Below, piece by piece: positions 41,882-55,780 of a DNA stretch of 64,000 bases. The position numbers and the translations under genes are program-made. The notes below the pieces were generated by a model. The model had not been told where the DNA came from. It did not search any database and saw nothing but the letters and a program-made list of their open reading frames with translations. The stretch is from NCBI RefSeq assembly GCF_002095485.1, contig NZ_MLFS01000015.1, forward strand, positions 1 through 64,000. Reading direction: 5' to 3'. The stretch's first letter is position 1. Each line of letters opens with the position of its first letter. This DNA is from Pantoea wallisii (GTDB lineage Bacteria; Pseudomonadota; Gammaproteobacteria; Enterobacterales; Enterobacteriaceae).

Positions 41882-42520
41882 ATGTTTAAACGTTTTCTGA
41901 TGATTGCCCTGCTGGCCATTGCGCCCGTGGCGGCGAATGCAGCCGGTACGGACCAGAGCAACCCGTACAAGATGATGAATGAAGCGGCGGAAAAAACCTT
42001 TACGCGTCTGAAGAACGAACAGCCGAAGATCAAGCAGGACCCGAACTACCTGCGCCAGATCGTACGTGAAGAGCTGCTGCCCTATGTGCAGATTAAATAC
42101 GCCGGTGCGCTGGTGCTGGGCCGTTACTACCGTGAAGCCACGCCTGCACAGCGTGACGCTTACTTTGCCGCATTTGGTGATTATCTGGCCCAGGCATATG
42201 GCCAGGCGCTGGCGCTCTACCATGGCCAGACGTATCAGATTCAGCCAGAGAAACCGATTGGCGATGCCAATATTGTCGCCATCCGTGTCACCATCCTTGA
42301 CCCGAATGGTCGTCCGCCGGTGCGCCTGGATTTCCAGTGGCGTAAAAACAGCCAGACCGGTAACTGGCAGGCGTATGACATGGTGGCTGAAGGGATCAGC
42401 ATGATTACCACCAAGCAGAATGAGTGGAGCGATCTGCTGCGTACCAAAGGCATTGATGGCCTCACCGCGCAGCTGAAAACCTACGCCGCACAGCCGATTA
42501 CCCTGGATAAGCAGCAATAA
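41882..42520 (+). CDS. mlaC: Periplasmic phospholipid-binding protein MlaC
   Basis: A 212-residue periplasmic shuttle between MlaA-porin and MlaFEDB. A signal peptide ([20 protein letters not shown]) is followed by the conserved [31 protein letters not shown] and [28 protein letters not shown]. Start 41882 has an AGAGGA-type ribosome binding site. The stop overlaps the mlaB start (TAATG). Confidence 0.97.
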   Translation: MFKRFLMIALLAIAPVAANAAGTDQSNPYKMMNEAAEKTFTRLKNEQPKIKQDPNYLRQIVREELLPYVQIKYAGALVLGRYYREATPAQRDAYFAAFGDYLAQAYGQALALYHGQTYQIQPEKPIGDANIVAIRVTILDPNGRPPVRLDFQWRKNSQTGNWQAYDMVAEGISMITTKQNEWSDLLRTKGIDGLTAQLKTYAAQPITLDKQQ

Positions 42521-42825
42521 TGAGCGAACCTTTACGCTGGCAGCGCACGGCCAGCACGCTGGCTTTGAGCGGTAAGCTGGATCGGGACACGCTGCTGGCG
42601 CTGTGGCAGGATCGTGATACGGCGATGGCCGGTATCACGACCATCGATGTTGCGGCGCTGGAGAGGGTGGATTCTGCCGGGCTGGCGCTGCTGGTGCATC
42701 TGCGCGAAATTGCACGCGCCCAGGGCAGCACGCCGCTTTTCACCGGTATTACCGATAAGCTCCAGTCGCTGATCACGCTATACAATCTGCAGCAGATTAT
42801 TGTTTCTGCGGAAAAAATCGCCTGA
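42520..42825 (+). CDS. mlaB: Phospholipid transport STAS-domain protein MlaB
   Basis: A 101-residue cytoplasmic STAS-domain protein that stabilises MlaF. It has the STAS pattern LALSGKLDRDTLLALW and VDSAGLALLVHLREIARAQG. E. coli MlaB is 97 residues. Last gene of the mla operon, coupled to mlaC by overlapping stop and start codons and followed by a terminator. Confidence 0.94.
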   Translation: MSEPLRWQRTASTLALSGKLDRDTLLALWQDRDTAMAGITTIDVAALERVDSAGLALLVHLREIARAQGSTPLFTGITDKLQSLITLYNLQQIIVSAEKIA

Positions 42826-42843
42826 TTGCCCGCTGGCTCTGCT

Positions 42844-42871
42844 AAGCCCCTGATTTTTTCAGGGGCTTTTG
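42844..42871 (+). terminator. Rho-independent terminator of mlaFEDCB
   Basis: Stem AGCCCCTGA / TCAGGGGCT with a four-base T loop, followed by TTT. Confidence 0.85.
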
Positions 42872-42939
42872 CGTATTTAAGAGTCTGGCGCTTTCCTCTA
42901 AGATACCCCTCTTATTATTATCAAGTGAAGCAATGAGCA

Positions 42940-43197
42940 ATGGAAAATAGTGAAGTTCAGGCCGTGCTGATGCAGGCGCTGCCATTAGAAGAAGTACACG
43001 TACTCAGCAACGACGGCAGCCATTTCCAGGTTATCGCGGTTGGCGACATGTTTGGCGAACTGAGCCGCGTGAAGAAGCAGCAGGCTGTGTACGCGCCGCT
43101 GATGGAATACATTGCGGATAACCGTATTCATGCGGTTTCCATCAAGACCTATACCCCAGCCGAGTGGGCGCGCGACCGTAAACTCAACGGTTTCTGA
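42940..43197 (+). CDS. ibaG: BolA-family protein IbaG
   Basis: An 85-residue BolA-like protein, partner of monothiol glutaredoxins in iron-sulfur handling and linked to acid stress in E. coli. Contains the BolA core [28 protein letters not shown] and [13 protein letters not shown]. It lies just upstream of murA, as in E. coli. Confidence 0.94.
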   Translation: MENSEVQAVLMQALPLEEVHVLSNDGSHFQVIAVGDMFGELSRVKKQQAVYAPLMEYIADNRIHAVSIKTYTPAEWARDRKLNGF

Positions 43198-43225
43198 GTG
43201 CCGCACTGGCTGTTTTATTGATTGA

Positions 43226-44503
<1,278 letters not shown>

Positions 44504-44524
44504 TCTGGCGGCTTGTGCAGGCAG

Positions 44525-44558
44525 AAAACCAGACACGATAACGTGGCTGGTTTTTTTT
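44525..44558. terminator. Terminator after murA
   Basis: Stem AACCAGACACG / CGTGGCTGGTT (one mismatch) with an ATAA loop and eight T. It lies between convergent murA and sfsB; an A tract on the left is also compatible with use from the minus strand. Confidence 0.85.
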
Positions 44559-44562
44559 CATC

Positions 44563-44856
44563 TTAGCGACGCGCTTTGATCTTTTTCAGATCCTGCGGCG
44601 ATCGAATGCGCTTCTTACGATCCAGCAGCCGTGAGGTGACAGGATCAAAATAGCGGCTGGGCCAGATCTCGGAAGGGTGCACATTGAGTGCATTGGCGAT
44701 CAGCCACTCTCCTTTCGGCCAGGGACGGCTCAGCGCGTTCGCTAAGGTCGATGAACTTAAACCCGATTGGCGCGATAGCGCAGCCATGGATGTCCCACGT
44801 TTGCGCAGGGCGGCAATGATATCCGCCGGGTGCCAATCCTCTCTCCTTGCATACAT
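44563..44856 (-). CDS. sfsB: Ner/Nlp-type DNA-binding transcriptional regulator SfsB
   Basis: A 97-residue Ner-like helix-turn-helix protein. The core DWHPADIIAALRKRGTSMAALSRQSGLSSSTLANALSRPWPKGE matches E. coli SfsB (Nlp), a regulator reported to affect maltose metabolism genes. The basic C-terminus (LLDRKKRIRSPQDLKKIKARR) differs from E. coli. Start 44856 is chosen at the beginning of homology. Convergent with murA as in E. coli. Confidence 0.9.
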   Translation of the reverse strand: MYARREDWHPADIIAALRKRGTSMAALSRQSGLSSSTLANALSRPWPKGEWLIANALNVHPSEIWPSRYFDPVTSRLLDRKKRIRSPQDLKKIKARR

Positions 44857-45061
44857 AACTCTCTTCTCCGTGTCCGTGTTATTACTGCCTCGCTGTTGTG
44901 TCAGCGCCAGGGCGGCGCAGAGACAACTGGAAAAATCCGGATTTTTATAGCAAATAATTTCCATAAGTTTCCAGTAATTGTTTTACCAGCGCACGAAACT
45001 GCGTCGCTTTTCGCAAAAAAGCTGCAAACGGATGTAAGCAAGTGGGGGGGAGGGGAAAGCG

Positions 45062-45083
45062 AACGGGGCCCGCAGGCCCCGTG
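45062..45083 (-). terminator. GC-rich hairpin after ispB
   Basis: Stem ACGGGGCC / GGCCCCGT with a short loop 6 bases past the ispB stop. The T tract is poor. Confidence 0.5.
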
Positions 45084-45088
45084 TGAGA

Positions 45089-46060
45089 TCAGAAGTCGCG
45101 CTGCACTGACATATGTGCCAGCGCTTCCAGCGCACTGCGCCAGGGGGTTTCAGGCAGGGCCTGTAGCGCCGCGATCGCTTTATCTGCCTCCTCTTCAGCA
45201 CGCTGACGCGTCCAGGCCAGTGAACCGGTTTGCTGCATCGCAGCCAGTACCGGCTCCAGCAGATGACGTCCATTGCCCTCTTCAATGGCCTGACGAATCA
45301 TCTGCGCCTGCTCTGGCGTGCCGTTATGCATGGCATGCAGCAGCGGCAGGGTCGGTTTACCCTCGCTGAGATCATCACCGGTGTTTTTTCCCAGCGTTTC
45401 GCCATCGGCACTGTAATCCAGTAAATCATCAATTAACTGGAAAGCCGTGCCGAGGTAGCGACCGTAATCCTGCAGCGCTTTTTCCTGTTCAGGCGAGGCT
45501 TCAGCGAGGATTGCAGACGCCTGCGATGCGGCTTCAAACAGGCGGGCTGTTTTGCTGTAAATCACCCGCATGTAGCTCTCTTCGGTGATGTCCGGATCGT
45601 TCACGTTCATCAGTTGAAGTACTTCACCCTCGGCGATCACGTTTACCGCTTCCGACATCAGCGCAAGGATCTTTAACGATCCCATACTGGTCATCATCTG
45701 GAAGGCGCGAGTGTAGATAAAATCGCCCACCAGCACGCTGGCAGCATTGCCGAACGCCGCGTTAGCGGTGGCTTTACCACGGCGCATATCGGATTCATCC
45801 ACCACATCATCGTGCAGCAGCGTCGCCGTATGGATAAATTCGATCAGCGCCGCATTGGTAACGTGCAGCGACCCCTGATAATTGAGCGCACGTGCTGACA
45901 GCACCGCGATCATTGGCCGGATACGTTTGCCCCCGCCGCTGATGATGTAGTAGCCCAGCTGGTTAATCAGTGAGACATCTGAATTCAGCTGGTCGAGGAT
46001 GGTCTGGTTGACGGCCGCCATGTCCTGCGCGGTTAATTCGTTTATCTGTTCTAAGTTCAT
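45089..46060 (-). CDS. ispB: Octaprenyl diphosphate synthase IspB
   Basis: A 323-residue trans-prenyltransferase making the C40 side chain of ubiquinone and menaquinone. Both aspartate-rich motifs are present: LLHDDVVDESDMRRGKATAN and LIDDLLDYSAD. Start 46060 (MNLEQINELTAQDM) by homology; the in-frame extension upstream runs across the rplU promoter region and has no homology. Divergent from rplU as in E. coli. Confidence 0.97.
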   Translation of the reverse strand: MNLEQINELTAQDMAAVNQTILDQLNSDVSLINQLGYYIISGGGKRIRPMIAVLSARALNYQGSLHVTNAALIEFIHTATLLHDDVVDESDMRRGKATANAAFGNAASVLVGDFIYTRAFQMMTSMGSLKILALMSEAVNVIAEGEVLQLMNVNDPDITEESYMRVIYSKTARLFEAASQASAILAEASPEQEKALQDYGRYLGTAFQLIDDLLDYSADGETLGKNTGDDLSEGKPTLPLLHAMHNGTPEQAQMIRQAIEEGNGRHLLEPVLAAMQQTGSLAWTRQRAEEEADKAIAALQALPETPWRSALEALAHMSVQRDF

Positions 46061-46137
46061 TCGTCTGTTCAGCTTTGACTCGTTTTTTGCATGGTAAGCG
46101 CTTTTACCCAGCGTGAGTTCAGGTAATCTGTTACTGA

Positions 46138-46626
<489 letters not shown>

Positions 46627-46638
46627 GAGGAGATCTGA

Positions 46639-46899
<261 letters not shown>

Positions 46900-46943
46900 G
46901 GTTGTCGTGCCGCAGACGTTAACCGTCTGAATACACGAATGGA

Positions 46944-46970
46944 AGGCCCCGCAGCTTTGCGGGGCTTTTT
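46944..46970 (+). terminator. Rho-independent terminator of rplU-rpmA
   Basis: Stem GCCCCGC / GCGGGGC with a six-base loop and five T. The E. coli gene yhbE that follows rpmA is absent; the next gene is obgE. Confidence 0.85.
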
Positions 46971-47136
46971 ACATTCTGCCGCAGGTTACGGAACACGTTC
47001 TGATCTTGCGGCACTGTTTGCTGTACAATTAATGTACATATGGCATTGCCAATCCTGTATTATCCGCCGCCGGTCAGCGCAGAAGACCCTGGCGGACCCG
47101 TTTGCCGCCTGCAGGCTGGCGCAAACGACAGTGTGA

Positions 47137-48324
<1,188 letters not shown>

Positions 48325-48345
48325 TGTCGTTTATCTGAGCCGTTG

Positions 48346-48433
48346 AGGGTGCGCATGAGTGCGCACCCTGGGTTAATCTCTGACAGCGGCACATAAATGC
48401 ACATCCAGCCCTAAGGTCGCCATGCATGCGACC
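48346..48433. repeat. Composite double-palindrome repeat, copy 2 (inverted)
   Basis: AGGGTGCGCA TGAG TGCGCACCCT-type palindrome at 48346-48369 and GGTCGCCATGCATGCGACC at 48415-48433, separated by 45 bases. The order is the reverse of copy 1 at 9127-9215, so the unit is inserted in the opposite orientation. It lies between convergent obgE and entH and probably also serves as a transcription barrier. Confidence 0.65.
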
Positions 48434-48462
48434 TCCATCTGCAACAAAACACGTCAGTAAAA

Positions 48463-48879
48463 CTACCCCAGCACCGCCACCGTCAGCCTCGACGTACAGC
48501 ACAACTGATCGCGCCCGTTACGGATCTCAATCTCCCAGCTTTGATTGCGGGCCCCCAAATGCAAGGGACGGCAGATACCGCGCACTTCGCCGCTGCTTAC
48601 CGCGCGATGATGGCTGGCGCTCACCTCAATGCCGACCACGCTTTTGCCTTCATCAACACTGAGGTAACCCGCGATCGATCCCATCGACTCAGCCAGCACC
48701 ACCGATGCGCCGCCGTGCAGCAATCCGAAGGGTTGTTGGGTACGTGCATCCACCGGCATGGTGGCTTCCAGATAATCCTCACCGATCGCGGTGAAGACAA
48801 TGCCAACGTGAGCGACCAGTGAGTTATCGCCCATCCTGTTGAGCGTCTCAAGATCAACTGACCGTTTCCAGATTGCCAT
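48463..48879 (-). CDS. entH: Enterobactin proofreading thioesterase EntH
   Basis: A 138-residue hotdog-fold thioesterase (E. coli EntH 137) that frees mischarged EntB/EntF carrier domains. Conserved segments: [28 protein letters not shown] and [19 protein letters not shown]. Last gene of entCEBAH, three bases after entA. Confidence 0.95.
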   Translation of the reverse strand: MAIWKRSVDLETLNRMGDNSLVAHVGIVFTAIGEDYLEATMPVDARTQQPFGLLHGGASVVLAESMGSIAGYLSVDEGKSVVGIEVSASHHRAVSSGEVRGICRPLHLGARNQSWEIEIRNGRDQLCCTSRLTVAVLG

Positions 48880-48882
48880 GCT

Positions 48883-49641
48883 TCAGGCTCCCAGCGTTGC
48901 GCCACCATCCACCACGATATCCTGCAGCACCACATGGCTGGCAAGATCCGAGGCAAGGAACAGAACGTTGTTCACGATCTCCTGCGGCTTCGCGATCTTG
49001 CGCAGCGGGATCCCCAGCTTGTACTGATCCGGGAAGCCATTGATCATCTCCTGCTCGGCTTCAGGCGTGTGCCACAGGCTGCGCTGCATATCGGTATCCG
49101 TAGAACCCGGCGAAACAATATTACAGCGCACGCCATATGGCGCCATCTCCAGTCCAACAGTCTGACACAGGCTGCGCAGGGCGGCTTTTGAGGCACCATA
49201 TGCCGACATTCCCAGACGCGGTGCGTGTGCGGCGTTAGAGGCGATAGTCACAATCGCGCCGGCGCGCTGCTGGCGGAACACGGGCAGCGTCTGCTGGAAC
49301 ATATTGAACGCGCCGCCGGCATTGACCGCCAGACACGCCTGCCAGTCAGCAAAGGTCAGTTCATCGGTGCTGCCGATGCGCAGAATACCGGCACCGTTCA
49401 CCAGCACATCCAGACGCGGCTGCTCTGAGAGCAGGCGCCGGCACAGGCTTTTTACCGCGCCGGCATCAGCCACATCCAGCAACTGCGTGGCAAACGGATA
49501 GTCAGCCTGATCGAAACGCAGATCGAAGCCTACGACCTGCGCGCCGGCCTGCTGAAAGGCCAGGGCTGTGTGATAGCCGATGCCTTTACCTGCGCCGGTG
49601 ACCCAGACAATCTTGCCGCTAAAATCGAAGGAGGCACTCAT
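48883..49641 (-). CDS. entA: 2,3-dihydro-2,3-dihydroxybenzoate dehydrogenase EntA
   Basis: A 252-residue short-chain dehydrogenase that makes 2,3-dihydroxybenzoate. NAD-binding TGAGKGIG, the NGAG motif (VLVNGAGIL), catalytic Ser, and Tyr-Lys in SAYGASKAAL are all present. Start 49641 (MSASFDFSGKIVWVTGAG) overlaps the entB stop as ATGA; a longer start would extend into entB. Confidence 0.96.
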   Translation of the reverse strand: MSASFDFSGKIVWVTGAGKGIGYHTALAFQQAGAQVVGFDLRFDQADYPFATQLLDVADAGAVKSLCRRLLSEQPRLDVLVNGAGILRIGSTDELTFADWQACLAVNAGGAFNMFQQTLPVFRQQRAGAIVTIASNAAHAPRLGMSAYGASKAALRSLCQTVGLEMAPYGVRCNIVSPGSTDTDMQRSLWHTPEAEQEMINGFPDQYKLGIPLRKIAKPQEIVNNVLFLASDLASHVVLQDIVVDGGATLGA

Positions 49642-50492
49642 TTGGCCGGCACCCGAGACAGCAGCGCCCACCAGCCATCAATGCTGGGGTTCTTCGCCAG
49701 GCTGACAAAATCAATGTCGCGGTGCACCTGGCGCCAGCGCGCGGCCAGCGCCATCACGCGCACCGAATCAAGGCCGTAATCGATCAGGTTCTCATCATCT
49801 TCCGGTACGTCGTCATCTTCCAGCAGCGGCAGAATCAGCGCACGCAGCTCATCTTTGCTGAGCGGCAGCGGCATTAAGTCGGCGGTCATTACCACTTTAC
49901 CGCTGCGTCCGGCGGTGTAAGTCAGCGCCATCATGTGCTCTTCGCGTGAGAAGTCGGCCAGCGCATCGGCCACCATGAACGGCTGGATATTACGCATAAA
50001 AGCATCGGTTGCCGTGGTCAGACAGCCGATGTGCGCATAGACGCCGGTAATGATTAGCTGGTCGCGTCCCATCTCCTGCAGCGTCGCTTCCAGCGGCGAA
50101 CGGACAAACGCGCTGTAGCGCCATTTGGTCAGTACCTGATCGTCCTGATCCGGCGCCAGCGCCGCCACGATCTTCTGCTGCTCCGGATGCTTGTTCAGGC
50201 CCGGGCCCCACATATCATTAAGCAGCGCACGATCTTCATCACTCTGCTGGTTCGGCTGGGCGGTATAAAACACCGGGATCCCCTGAGCTTTACACCAGGC
50301 ACGCAGGCGCGCGATGTTCTCCACCACCTGGTTCACCAGCGGGCTATTTTCACCCCAGAAGTTCAGGAAATAGGCCTGCATATCGTGAATCAGCAGCGCC
50401 GCACGCTGGGGCTCAACGGTCCACTGCACTTTATTGGCCGGCAACTCGGCTGCTTCAGGCAGTGCATAAGCGTTCAGTTTTGGAATAGCCAT
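49638..50492 (-). CDS. entB: Isochorismatase / aryl carrier protein EntB
   Basis: A 284-residue bifunctional enzyme (E. coli 285). The N-terminal isochorismatase domain has LIHDMQAYFLNF, KWRYSAF and GVYAHIGCLTTATDAFM. The C-terminal aryl-carrier domain carries the phosphopantetheine Ser in LIDYGLDSVRVMAL. EntE loads it with dihydroxybenzoate, which EntF then uses. Start 50492 (MAIPKLNAYALPEA). Confidence 0.97.
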   Translation of the reverse strand: MAIPKLNAYALPEAAELPANKVQWTVEPQRAALLIHDMQAYFLNFWGENSPLVNQVVENIARLRAWCKAQGIPVFYTAQPNQQSDEDRALLNDMWGPGLNKHPEQQKIVAALAPDQDDQVLTKWRYSAFVRSPLEATLQEMGRDQLIITGVYAHIGCLTTATDAFMRNIQPFMVADALADFSREEHMMALTYTAGRSGKVVMTADLMPLPLSKDELRALILPLLEDDDVPEDDENLIDYGLDSVRVMALAARWRQVHRDIDFVSLAKNPSIDGWWALLSRVPAK

Positions 50493-50508
50493 TACAATCT
50501 CCGGAAAA

Positions 50509-52125
50509 TCAGGCTTGCGCTTGTTGATCGGCAAGCTGTTGACGTAAACGTTTTTTATCTACCTTGCCCACCGGGGTCAGCGGCAGGGCGTCTACGCAGG
50601 TAATACGGTCTGGTAATTTGAACTCGGCGATGCCCAGTTCACGCAAATGGCGGCGCAGCGCAACCGGTTTTACCGGCTGACGGGCAACGATAAAGGCGCA
50701 GCTCTTCTCCCCCATCAGCTCGTCATGCATTGAGACCAGCGCAGCATGGATCACATCGGGATGGCGCAGCAGCAGGTTTTCGATCTCTTCAGCGGCGATC
50801 TTCTCACCCCCGCGGTTGATCTGATCCTTCTCGCGGCCCTGCACGGTGATATAGCCCTGCGCATTCATCTCGATCAAATCGCCTGAACAGTAGAAACCGT
50901 CGGCGTTAAAACTGGCTGCGTTATGCTCCGGGCTGTTGTAGTAGCCGCGGAAGGTATAGGGGCCGCGCGTCATCAGGCGACCCACCGATCCCGGCGGCAG
51001 CGGCTGTCCCTGTTCATCCGCCACCCACACTTCATCATCCTCAGAAATCGGCCGCCCCTGCGTGGTAAGCACGGTGTGTTCGTCATCACCGAAGCGGGTG
51101 TAGTTGACCAAACCTTCGGCCATACCGAACACCTGCTGTAACTGACAGCCAATCTCAGTCTGAATTCTTGCAGCCAGGGTCTCTCCCAGCTTCGCGCCAC
51201 CCACCTGAATGCGCTGCAGCGAGGCCAGCTGCCGGTTGCTGCCCCACTCCTGAATAGCCTGCAGCCACAGGCTGACCGCCGGCGGCACCAGGCCGGTATC
51301 GGTCACCTGATGTTTCTCAATCAGCGGGAAGCACAGCGTGGCGCTCGGGTCGGCCGCCAGAATCACCTGGCCGCCGGCATAGAACACGCCAAGCGAACCG
51401 GGTGAGCTCATGGCAAAGTTATGGGGCGCGGGCAGGGCGATGAGATAACGCGTATCAGCATTAATCAGGCAGATCTCATCGCTGGCGCGGATGCTGTAGT
51501 AGTAATCGTTGTGCGTGCGCGGAATCAGCTTTGGCGTGCCGGTGCTGCCACCGGATAGCTGGAAAAAGGCCACTTCGTCGCCGGCGGTTGGCGTCGGCTG
51601 GAAATCCCCTGCGGCTTCCGCCTGCAGCGCTTCCAGGGTGTTTTCCGGCTGGTGGTCATTACGCAGAATCACCTGCTGCAGCGAGGGCTGCGCGGCACAC
51701 AGGGTATTGATGAAGTCATCTGTGGCAAACAGGGCATGCTGACGATCGGCGATCAGCAGCCTGGGCGCGATCTGCTGCGCATAGGCCAGCAGCTCGGTGC
51801 GCTGATGGCTGAACAGCGCATATACCGGGGCCACACCGAGCTTAAACATAGCAAATACCGTGACATAAAAATCAGCCACATTACCAAGCTGTACCAGCGC
51901 GGTATCGCCGTTTTGCAGGCCACGGCGCTGCAGCGCGGCAGCAAGATTGTCACTGCGCTGCGCCAGCTGGCGATAGCTCAGCTGCACATCGCCTTCGATA
52001 ACGGCGATCGCGTCATTGTGGCGGTGGCGATCGAGAATGTCCGTCATCGGCACATCAAGCCAGTAGCCTTTAGCACGGTAACGCGCCGCTAAATCGTCCG
52101 GCCAGCGGGTATAGGGAATGCTCAT
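50509..52125 (-). CDS. entE: 2,3-dihydroxybenzoate-AMP ligase EntE
   Basis: A 538-residue stand-alone adenylation enzyme that activates dihydroxybenzoate and loads EntB. Core motifs: P-loop [32 protein letters not shown], and the C-terminal [20 protein letters not shown] with the lysine-bearing end TPVGKVDKK. Start 52125 ([17 protein letters not shown]) by homology. Confidence 0.97.
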   Translation of the reverse strand: MSIPYTRWPDDLAARYRAKGYWLDVPMTDILDRHRHNDAIAVIEGDVQLSYRQLAQRSDNLAAALQRRGLQNGDTALVQLGNVADFYVTVFAMFKLGVAPVYALFSHQRTELLAYAQQIAPRLLIADRQHALFATDDFINTLCAAQPSLQQVILRNDHQPENTLEALQAEAAGDFQPTPTAGDEVAFFQLSGGSTGTPKLIPRTHNDYYYSIRASDEICLINADTRYLIALPAPHNFAMSSPGSLGVFYAGGQVILAADPSATLCFPLIEKHQVTDTGLVPPAVSLWLQAIQEWGSNRQLASLQRIQVGGAKLGETLAARIQTEIGCQLQQVFGMAEGLVNYTRFGDDEHTVLTTQGRPISEDDEVWVADEQGQPLPPGSVGRLMTRGPYTFRGYYNSPEHNAASFNADGFYCSGDLIEMNAQGYITVQGREKDQINRGGEKIAAEEIENLLLRHPDVIHAALVSMHDELMGEKSCAFIVARQPVKPVALRRHLRELGIAEFKLPDRITCVDALPLTPVGKVDKKRLRQQLADQQAQA

Positions 52126-52135
52126 GCTTGTTCCT

Positions 52136-53317
52136 TTATTGCAGTCCAAAAGCGCGCAACATCGTGTCCAGTTTCACGCCGGTTTCACGCCATTCTGATT
52201 CAGGTTGAGAATCGGCGACAATGCCCGCGCCGGCAAACAGGCGTACGCGTGCGCCATGCACCGTACCGCAGCGGATGGTCACGACCCATTCACCGTTGCC
52301 TTCGCTGTCGCACCAGCCGACGATACCGCCAAACAGCTGGCGATCGAACGGCTCCAGCTGCTGAATCAGCTGCTGAGCGCGCGCGTGCGGAAACCCGCTC
52401 AGCGCCGGCGTAGGGTGTAGCAGACAGGCCAGCGACAGGGCATTTTCACGCTCATCCTGCACTTCACCGTCAATCTGCGTGGCAAGGTGCCATAAGGTGG
52501 CGGTGGTGATCAGTGAGGGCACCGTTGGCACCGACAGCAAACGGCTGCGCGGCTGCAGCGTGGCGCGCATGGCATCGGTCACCAGCTGGTGTTCGTGGCG
52601 ATCTTTGCCGGAGTGCATCAGCGTGTTACCCGCAGCGCGATCCTCGCTGGCACTATCCGGATGACGCCGAGCCGATCCGGCCAGCGGGCAGGAGCTAAAA
52701 TCGCGCCCCTGTTTACGCAGCATCAGCTCCGGACTGGCGCCGACCAGCGCGCCGCCTTCGGCCAGCGGCACATGGAAGTGGTAGCTATTGGGGTTTTGCG
52801 CAATCACGCGCTGTATCAGCGCAGCGGTATCGACAGGGTGCTCCGTCACAATATCCATCAGGCGCGACAGCACCACTTTATCGGGGTCACCGCCTTGAAT
52901 CGTGGCAACCGCATCCGCCACCATGCGGGTGAAAACAGCGTGATCCGGCACGGCGGTACGGCGGCGTACCTGCGGCAGTTCGCTGAGCGAAGAGGGCAGC
53001 GCGCTCTGCAGATCGGCACGGTTAAAGGTGCGATGAGATTCCGGAATGAACAGCGCGGCAGGCTGGCTGACATCAAACGGGATGGCGCCAACCAGAATCG
53101 GGTTCGCAATGCCCTGTTTCTTTGCCGCCGCAAAGTGCTGGCGCAGCTGCTGTTGAAAATCACCCTGCAGCAGGGCCGCATCCTGAACCGGCGTAGCGAT
53201 CGTGGTATAGCACCCTTGTGTAACCAGGCTGCGCCATGGCGAGGTAAACAGAAAGCCGCGGCACAGCGCGGAAAAATCCTTCAGCCAGGCATTTTCAAAC
53301 GTGGAGGTTTCCACCAT
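52136..53317 (-). CDS. entC: Isochorismate synthase EntC
   Basis: A 393-residue chorismate-utilising enzyme making isochorismate, the first step to dihydroxybenzoate. Conserved: [47 protein letters not shown] and [11 protein letters not shown], with [18 protein letters not shown] near the end. First gene of entCEBAH behind a Fur box. Start 53317 has AGGTG seven bases upstream. Confidence 0.97.
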   Translation of the reverse strand: MVETSTFENAWLKDFSALCRGFLFTSPWRSLVTQGCYTTIATPVQDAALLQGDFQQQLRQHFAAAKKQGIANPILVGAIPFDVSQPAALFIPESHRTFNRADLQSALPSSLSELPQVRRRTAVPDHAVFTRMVADAVATIQGGDPDKVVLSRLMDIVTEHPVDTAALIQRVIAQNPNSYHFHVPLAEGGALVGASPELMLRKQGRDFSSCPLAGSARRHPDSASEDRAAGNTLMHSGKDRHEHQLVTDAMRATLQPRSRLLSVPTVPSLITTATLWHLATQIDGEVQDERENALSLACLLHPTPALSGFPHARAQQLIQQLEPFDRQLFGGIVGWCDSEGNGEWVVTIRCGTVHGARVRLFAGAGIVADSQPESEWRETGVKLDTMLRAFGLQ

Positions 53318-53344
53318 AATTTTCACCTATAAATGATAAGATTA

Positions 53345-53367
53345 TTAAGAATGATTATCATTTTTAT
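53345..53367. promoter_or_regulatory. Fur box between entC and fepB
   Basis: The 19-mer AAGAATGATTATCATTTTT at 53347-53365 matches the Fur consensus at 15 of 19 positions. A second overlapping AT-rich half (AAATGATAAGATTATT) lies next to it. It can control both divergent transcripts, entCEBAH and fepB. Confidence 0.85.
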
Positions 53368-53493
53368 TATGGCCCTGTAACCTACGTCGAATGGATTTCA
53401 GAGTCAATCCATTCGCGGGATTTTGCATGCGTTTGCGCGTAATAAACGCGTGACGCCAGGCCAGGCTTTAAGCTAAAAGGTGGACCAAAACTT

Positions 53494-54459
53494 ATGAATA
53501 AATGCGGTTTATGGGGCATGGTTGCTCTGCTGTTCATTTTCCAGACTTTCACCAGCGTGGCGCGTGCCGAACAGGGCTGGCCACGGACCGTGCAGGGGGC
53601 AAACGGGGCGGTGACGCTGCAACAGCCGCCACAGCGCATTGTCTCCACCAGCGTGACGCTGACCGGCTCGCTGCTGGCTATTGATGCGCCCGTTGTTGCC
53701 TCAGGCGCAACCGCACCCAACAGCCACCTTGCGGATGGTCAGGGCTTTTTCCGCCAGTGGAGTGAGGTGGCACAGCAGCGCCATCTGAAGCGCCTTTATA
53801 TTGGCGAGCCCAGCGCCGAAGCCATTGCGGCGGAAGCGCCGGACCTGATTATCGTGAGTGCTACCGGCAACGACTCCGCCATTAAACTGGTGAGCCAGCT
53901 TTCGGCCATCGCCCCCACGCTGGTGATCAACTATGACGACAAAAGCTGGCAGGAGGTGGTGGCTGAGCTTGGCCGCGCGACCGGCCATGAAGCGCAGGCC
54001 GCACAGCGCGTCCAGGCGTTCGATGCGCGTGAAGCCGCGCTGAAAAAAGCCATTACGCTGCCGCCGCAGCCGGTTTCGGCGATGGTCTGGAACGGCGACG
54101 GGCGCGCGGTGAATGTCTGGACCGGCGCGTCGGCACAGGGCAAGCTGCTGCAGCAGCTGGGCTTTACGCTGGCGCTGCCGCCGGCGGACGCGCAGCAGGG
54201 CCACAGTATGGGCCAGCGCAAGGACATCATTCAGCTCTCAGGTGAGAACCTTGCGACGAACCTGACCGGCAAAACGTTCCTGCTGTTTGCCGGCGATGAT
54301 AAAACCGCGCAATCGGTGCTGAGCAATCCTTTCCTGGCGCATCATGCCGCGGTAACCAACCATCAGGTCTACGCGCTGGGCATTGACACCTTCCGCCTCG
54401 ATTACTACAGCGCCAGCAATCTGCTGGCGCGTCTGGAAAAGCTCTTTGTTAAATCATGA
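53494..54459 (+). CDS. fepB: Ferric enterobactin periplasmic binding protein FepB
   Basis: A 321-residue solute-binding protein (E. coli 318) that carries ferric enterobactin to FepDGC. A signal peptide ([25 protein letters not shown]) precedes the class III binding-protein fold with [29 protein letters not shown] and [20 protein letters not shown]. Its last 55 bases overlap the end of entS on the other strand. Confidence 0.95.
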   Translation: MNKCGLWGMVALLFIFQTFTSVARAEQGWPRTVQGANGAVTLQQPPQRIVSTSVTLTGSLLAIDAPVVASGATAPNSHLADGQGFFRQWSEVAQQRHLKRLYIGEPSAEAIAAEAPDLIIVSATGNDSAIKLVSQLSAIAPTLVINYDDKSWQEVVAELGRATGHEAQAAQRVQAFDAREAALKKAITLPPQPVSAMVWNGDGRAVNVWTGASAQGKLLQQLGFTLALPPADAQQGHSMGQRKDIIQLSGENLATNLTGKTFLLFAGDDKTAQSVLSNPFLAHHAAVTNHQVYALGIDTFRLDYYSASNLLARLEKLFVKS

Positions 54460-55703
54460 TGCTGCTGCGCCGGCGTCGGTGCCGGCGTTTGATAACTGCG
54501 CAGGCGCCGCATCACCAGCCACATCAGCATGCCCAGCAGCGCTGCCGTAAAGCCAAACACGGCCGCGGCCTGCGGTGGCAGCAGCCACGATCCCATCGCG
54601 CCCAGCAGCGCGGCACCGATAGCATCGCCGGTGACGTTCTGCGCCGTCCATAAGCCATTAATCCTCCCCAGCAGGTGATCGGGCGTCAGCTGCTGGATCA
54701 TGGCGTACTGAATCAAACTGTTGATAGCGCTGAAGTAGCCAAACGCCACCAGACAGAGCAGCCCCAGCGGCAGGCTGGGCATCAGGCTGAACAGGCCAAG
54801 CGCGAGAAAGGCGGCAATGGCGCTGCCAAGTATCAGCTGACCCGGACGCGCAGCGTGCTTGAGTCTGCCGCTGGTGAGAGCCCCGATGGCCGCACCGAGC
54901 GGTACCGCAGCGTACATCATGCCCAGCTGGTCAGCAGTGACCGACCAGTGTGGCGCCAGCGCCGGATAGAGTACCCGCACGGCGCTTGCCAGCGTCACCA
55001 GCGCGCCAATCAACGCCACCATGCCAACAATCGGGCTGGCGAACAGGAACTGCACGCCCGCCGCCAGCGATTTCAGCGGATGTTCGCGCGGCTGCGGCGG
55101 CGGCGCCAGCAGGGGCAGTTTCAGTAAGGTCAGCACGGTCAGTAGCGTACCGAATGCCGCCAGGCCGTAATTCCACACCACGCCGCCATGGGCGATAATC
55201 ACACCAGCAATCGCTGGCGAAAGGATCGAGCCAAAACGTACCGTCAGCATGGTTATCGCACCGGCCTGCATAAGATTTTCGCGGCCTACCAGCGCGGGTG
55301 TGGCCGCCAGCAGTGCGGTAACACCGATTGCGCCGAAGAATCCATCCCAAAAGCCCAGCAGATAGACGGCCGTCAGTGAGGGCGCCGGTAGCGCGGCGTT
55401 AACCGCCAGCGCGACGAAGCCAAGACCGCAGGTGGAGCGGGCAAAGAGGATGAGCTTTTTACGCTCATAGCGATCCGCCAGCACGCCGCCAAACAGCAGG
55501 CCGATAAACATGCCGGAGGCGGATAGCGTAACCGCCAGGCCCACCAGCAGCGGTGAGTGCGTCATCTGCTGAATCTGCACCGGCACGGCAACGGCCAGCA
55601 TGCCGAGCGCAACAATCGAAATGAAGCGTGCGATAAACACGGCGCGAAACGCAGCGTGCGTTTTCAGCAGCGAGAGATCAATAAAATGGGAGGATTTGTT
55701 CAT
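54405..55703 (-). CDS. entS: Enterobactin exporter EntS
   Basis: A 432-residue major-facilitator protein (E. coli EntS 416) that exports enterobactin across the inner membrane. Twelve helices can be traced; the loop [24 protein letters not shown] is the MFS motif A region, and [28 protein letters not shown] is conserved. The C-terminal tail is about 16 residues longer than in E. coli and runs antisense into fepB. Start 55703 ([20 protein letters not shown]). Confidence 0.94.
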   Translation of the reverse strand: MNKSSHFIDLSLLKTHAAFRAVFIARFISIVALGMLAVAVPVQIQQMTHSPLLVGLAVTLSASGMFIGLLFGGVLADRYERKKLILFARSTCGLGFVALAVNAALPAPSLTAVYLLGFWDGFFGAIGVTALLAATPALVGRENLMQAGAITMLTVRFGSILSPAIAGVIIAHGGVVWNYGLAAFGTLLTVLTLLKLPLLAPPPQPREHPLKSLAAGVQFLFASPIVGMVALIGALVTLASAVRVLYPALAPHWSVTADQLGMMYAAVPLGAAIGALTSGRLKHAARPGQLILGSAIAAFLALGLFSLMPSLPLGLLCLVAFGYFSAINSLIQYAMIQQLTPDHLLGRINGLWTAQNVTGDAIGAALLGAMGSWLLPPQAAAVFGFTAALLGMLMWLVMRRLRSYQTPAPTPAQQHHDLTKSFSRRASRLLAL

Positions 55704-55780
55704 TTGTTCGCCTTTTTGCACCAATTTTCCTCATCGTCCGCGAGGCGAGTCATGGTAACATAGGCAAACGCGAGTAATAA

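Noticed and set aside
46939-47136. 65-codon plus-strand frame between rpmA and obgE
   Set aside because: It begins across the rpmA terminator hairpin and shows no similarity to YhbE or other proteins.
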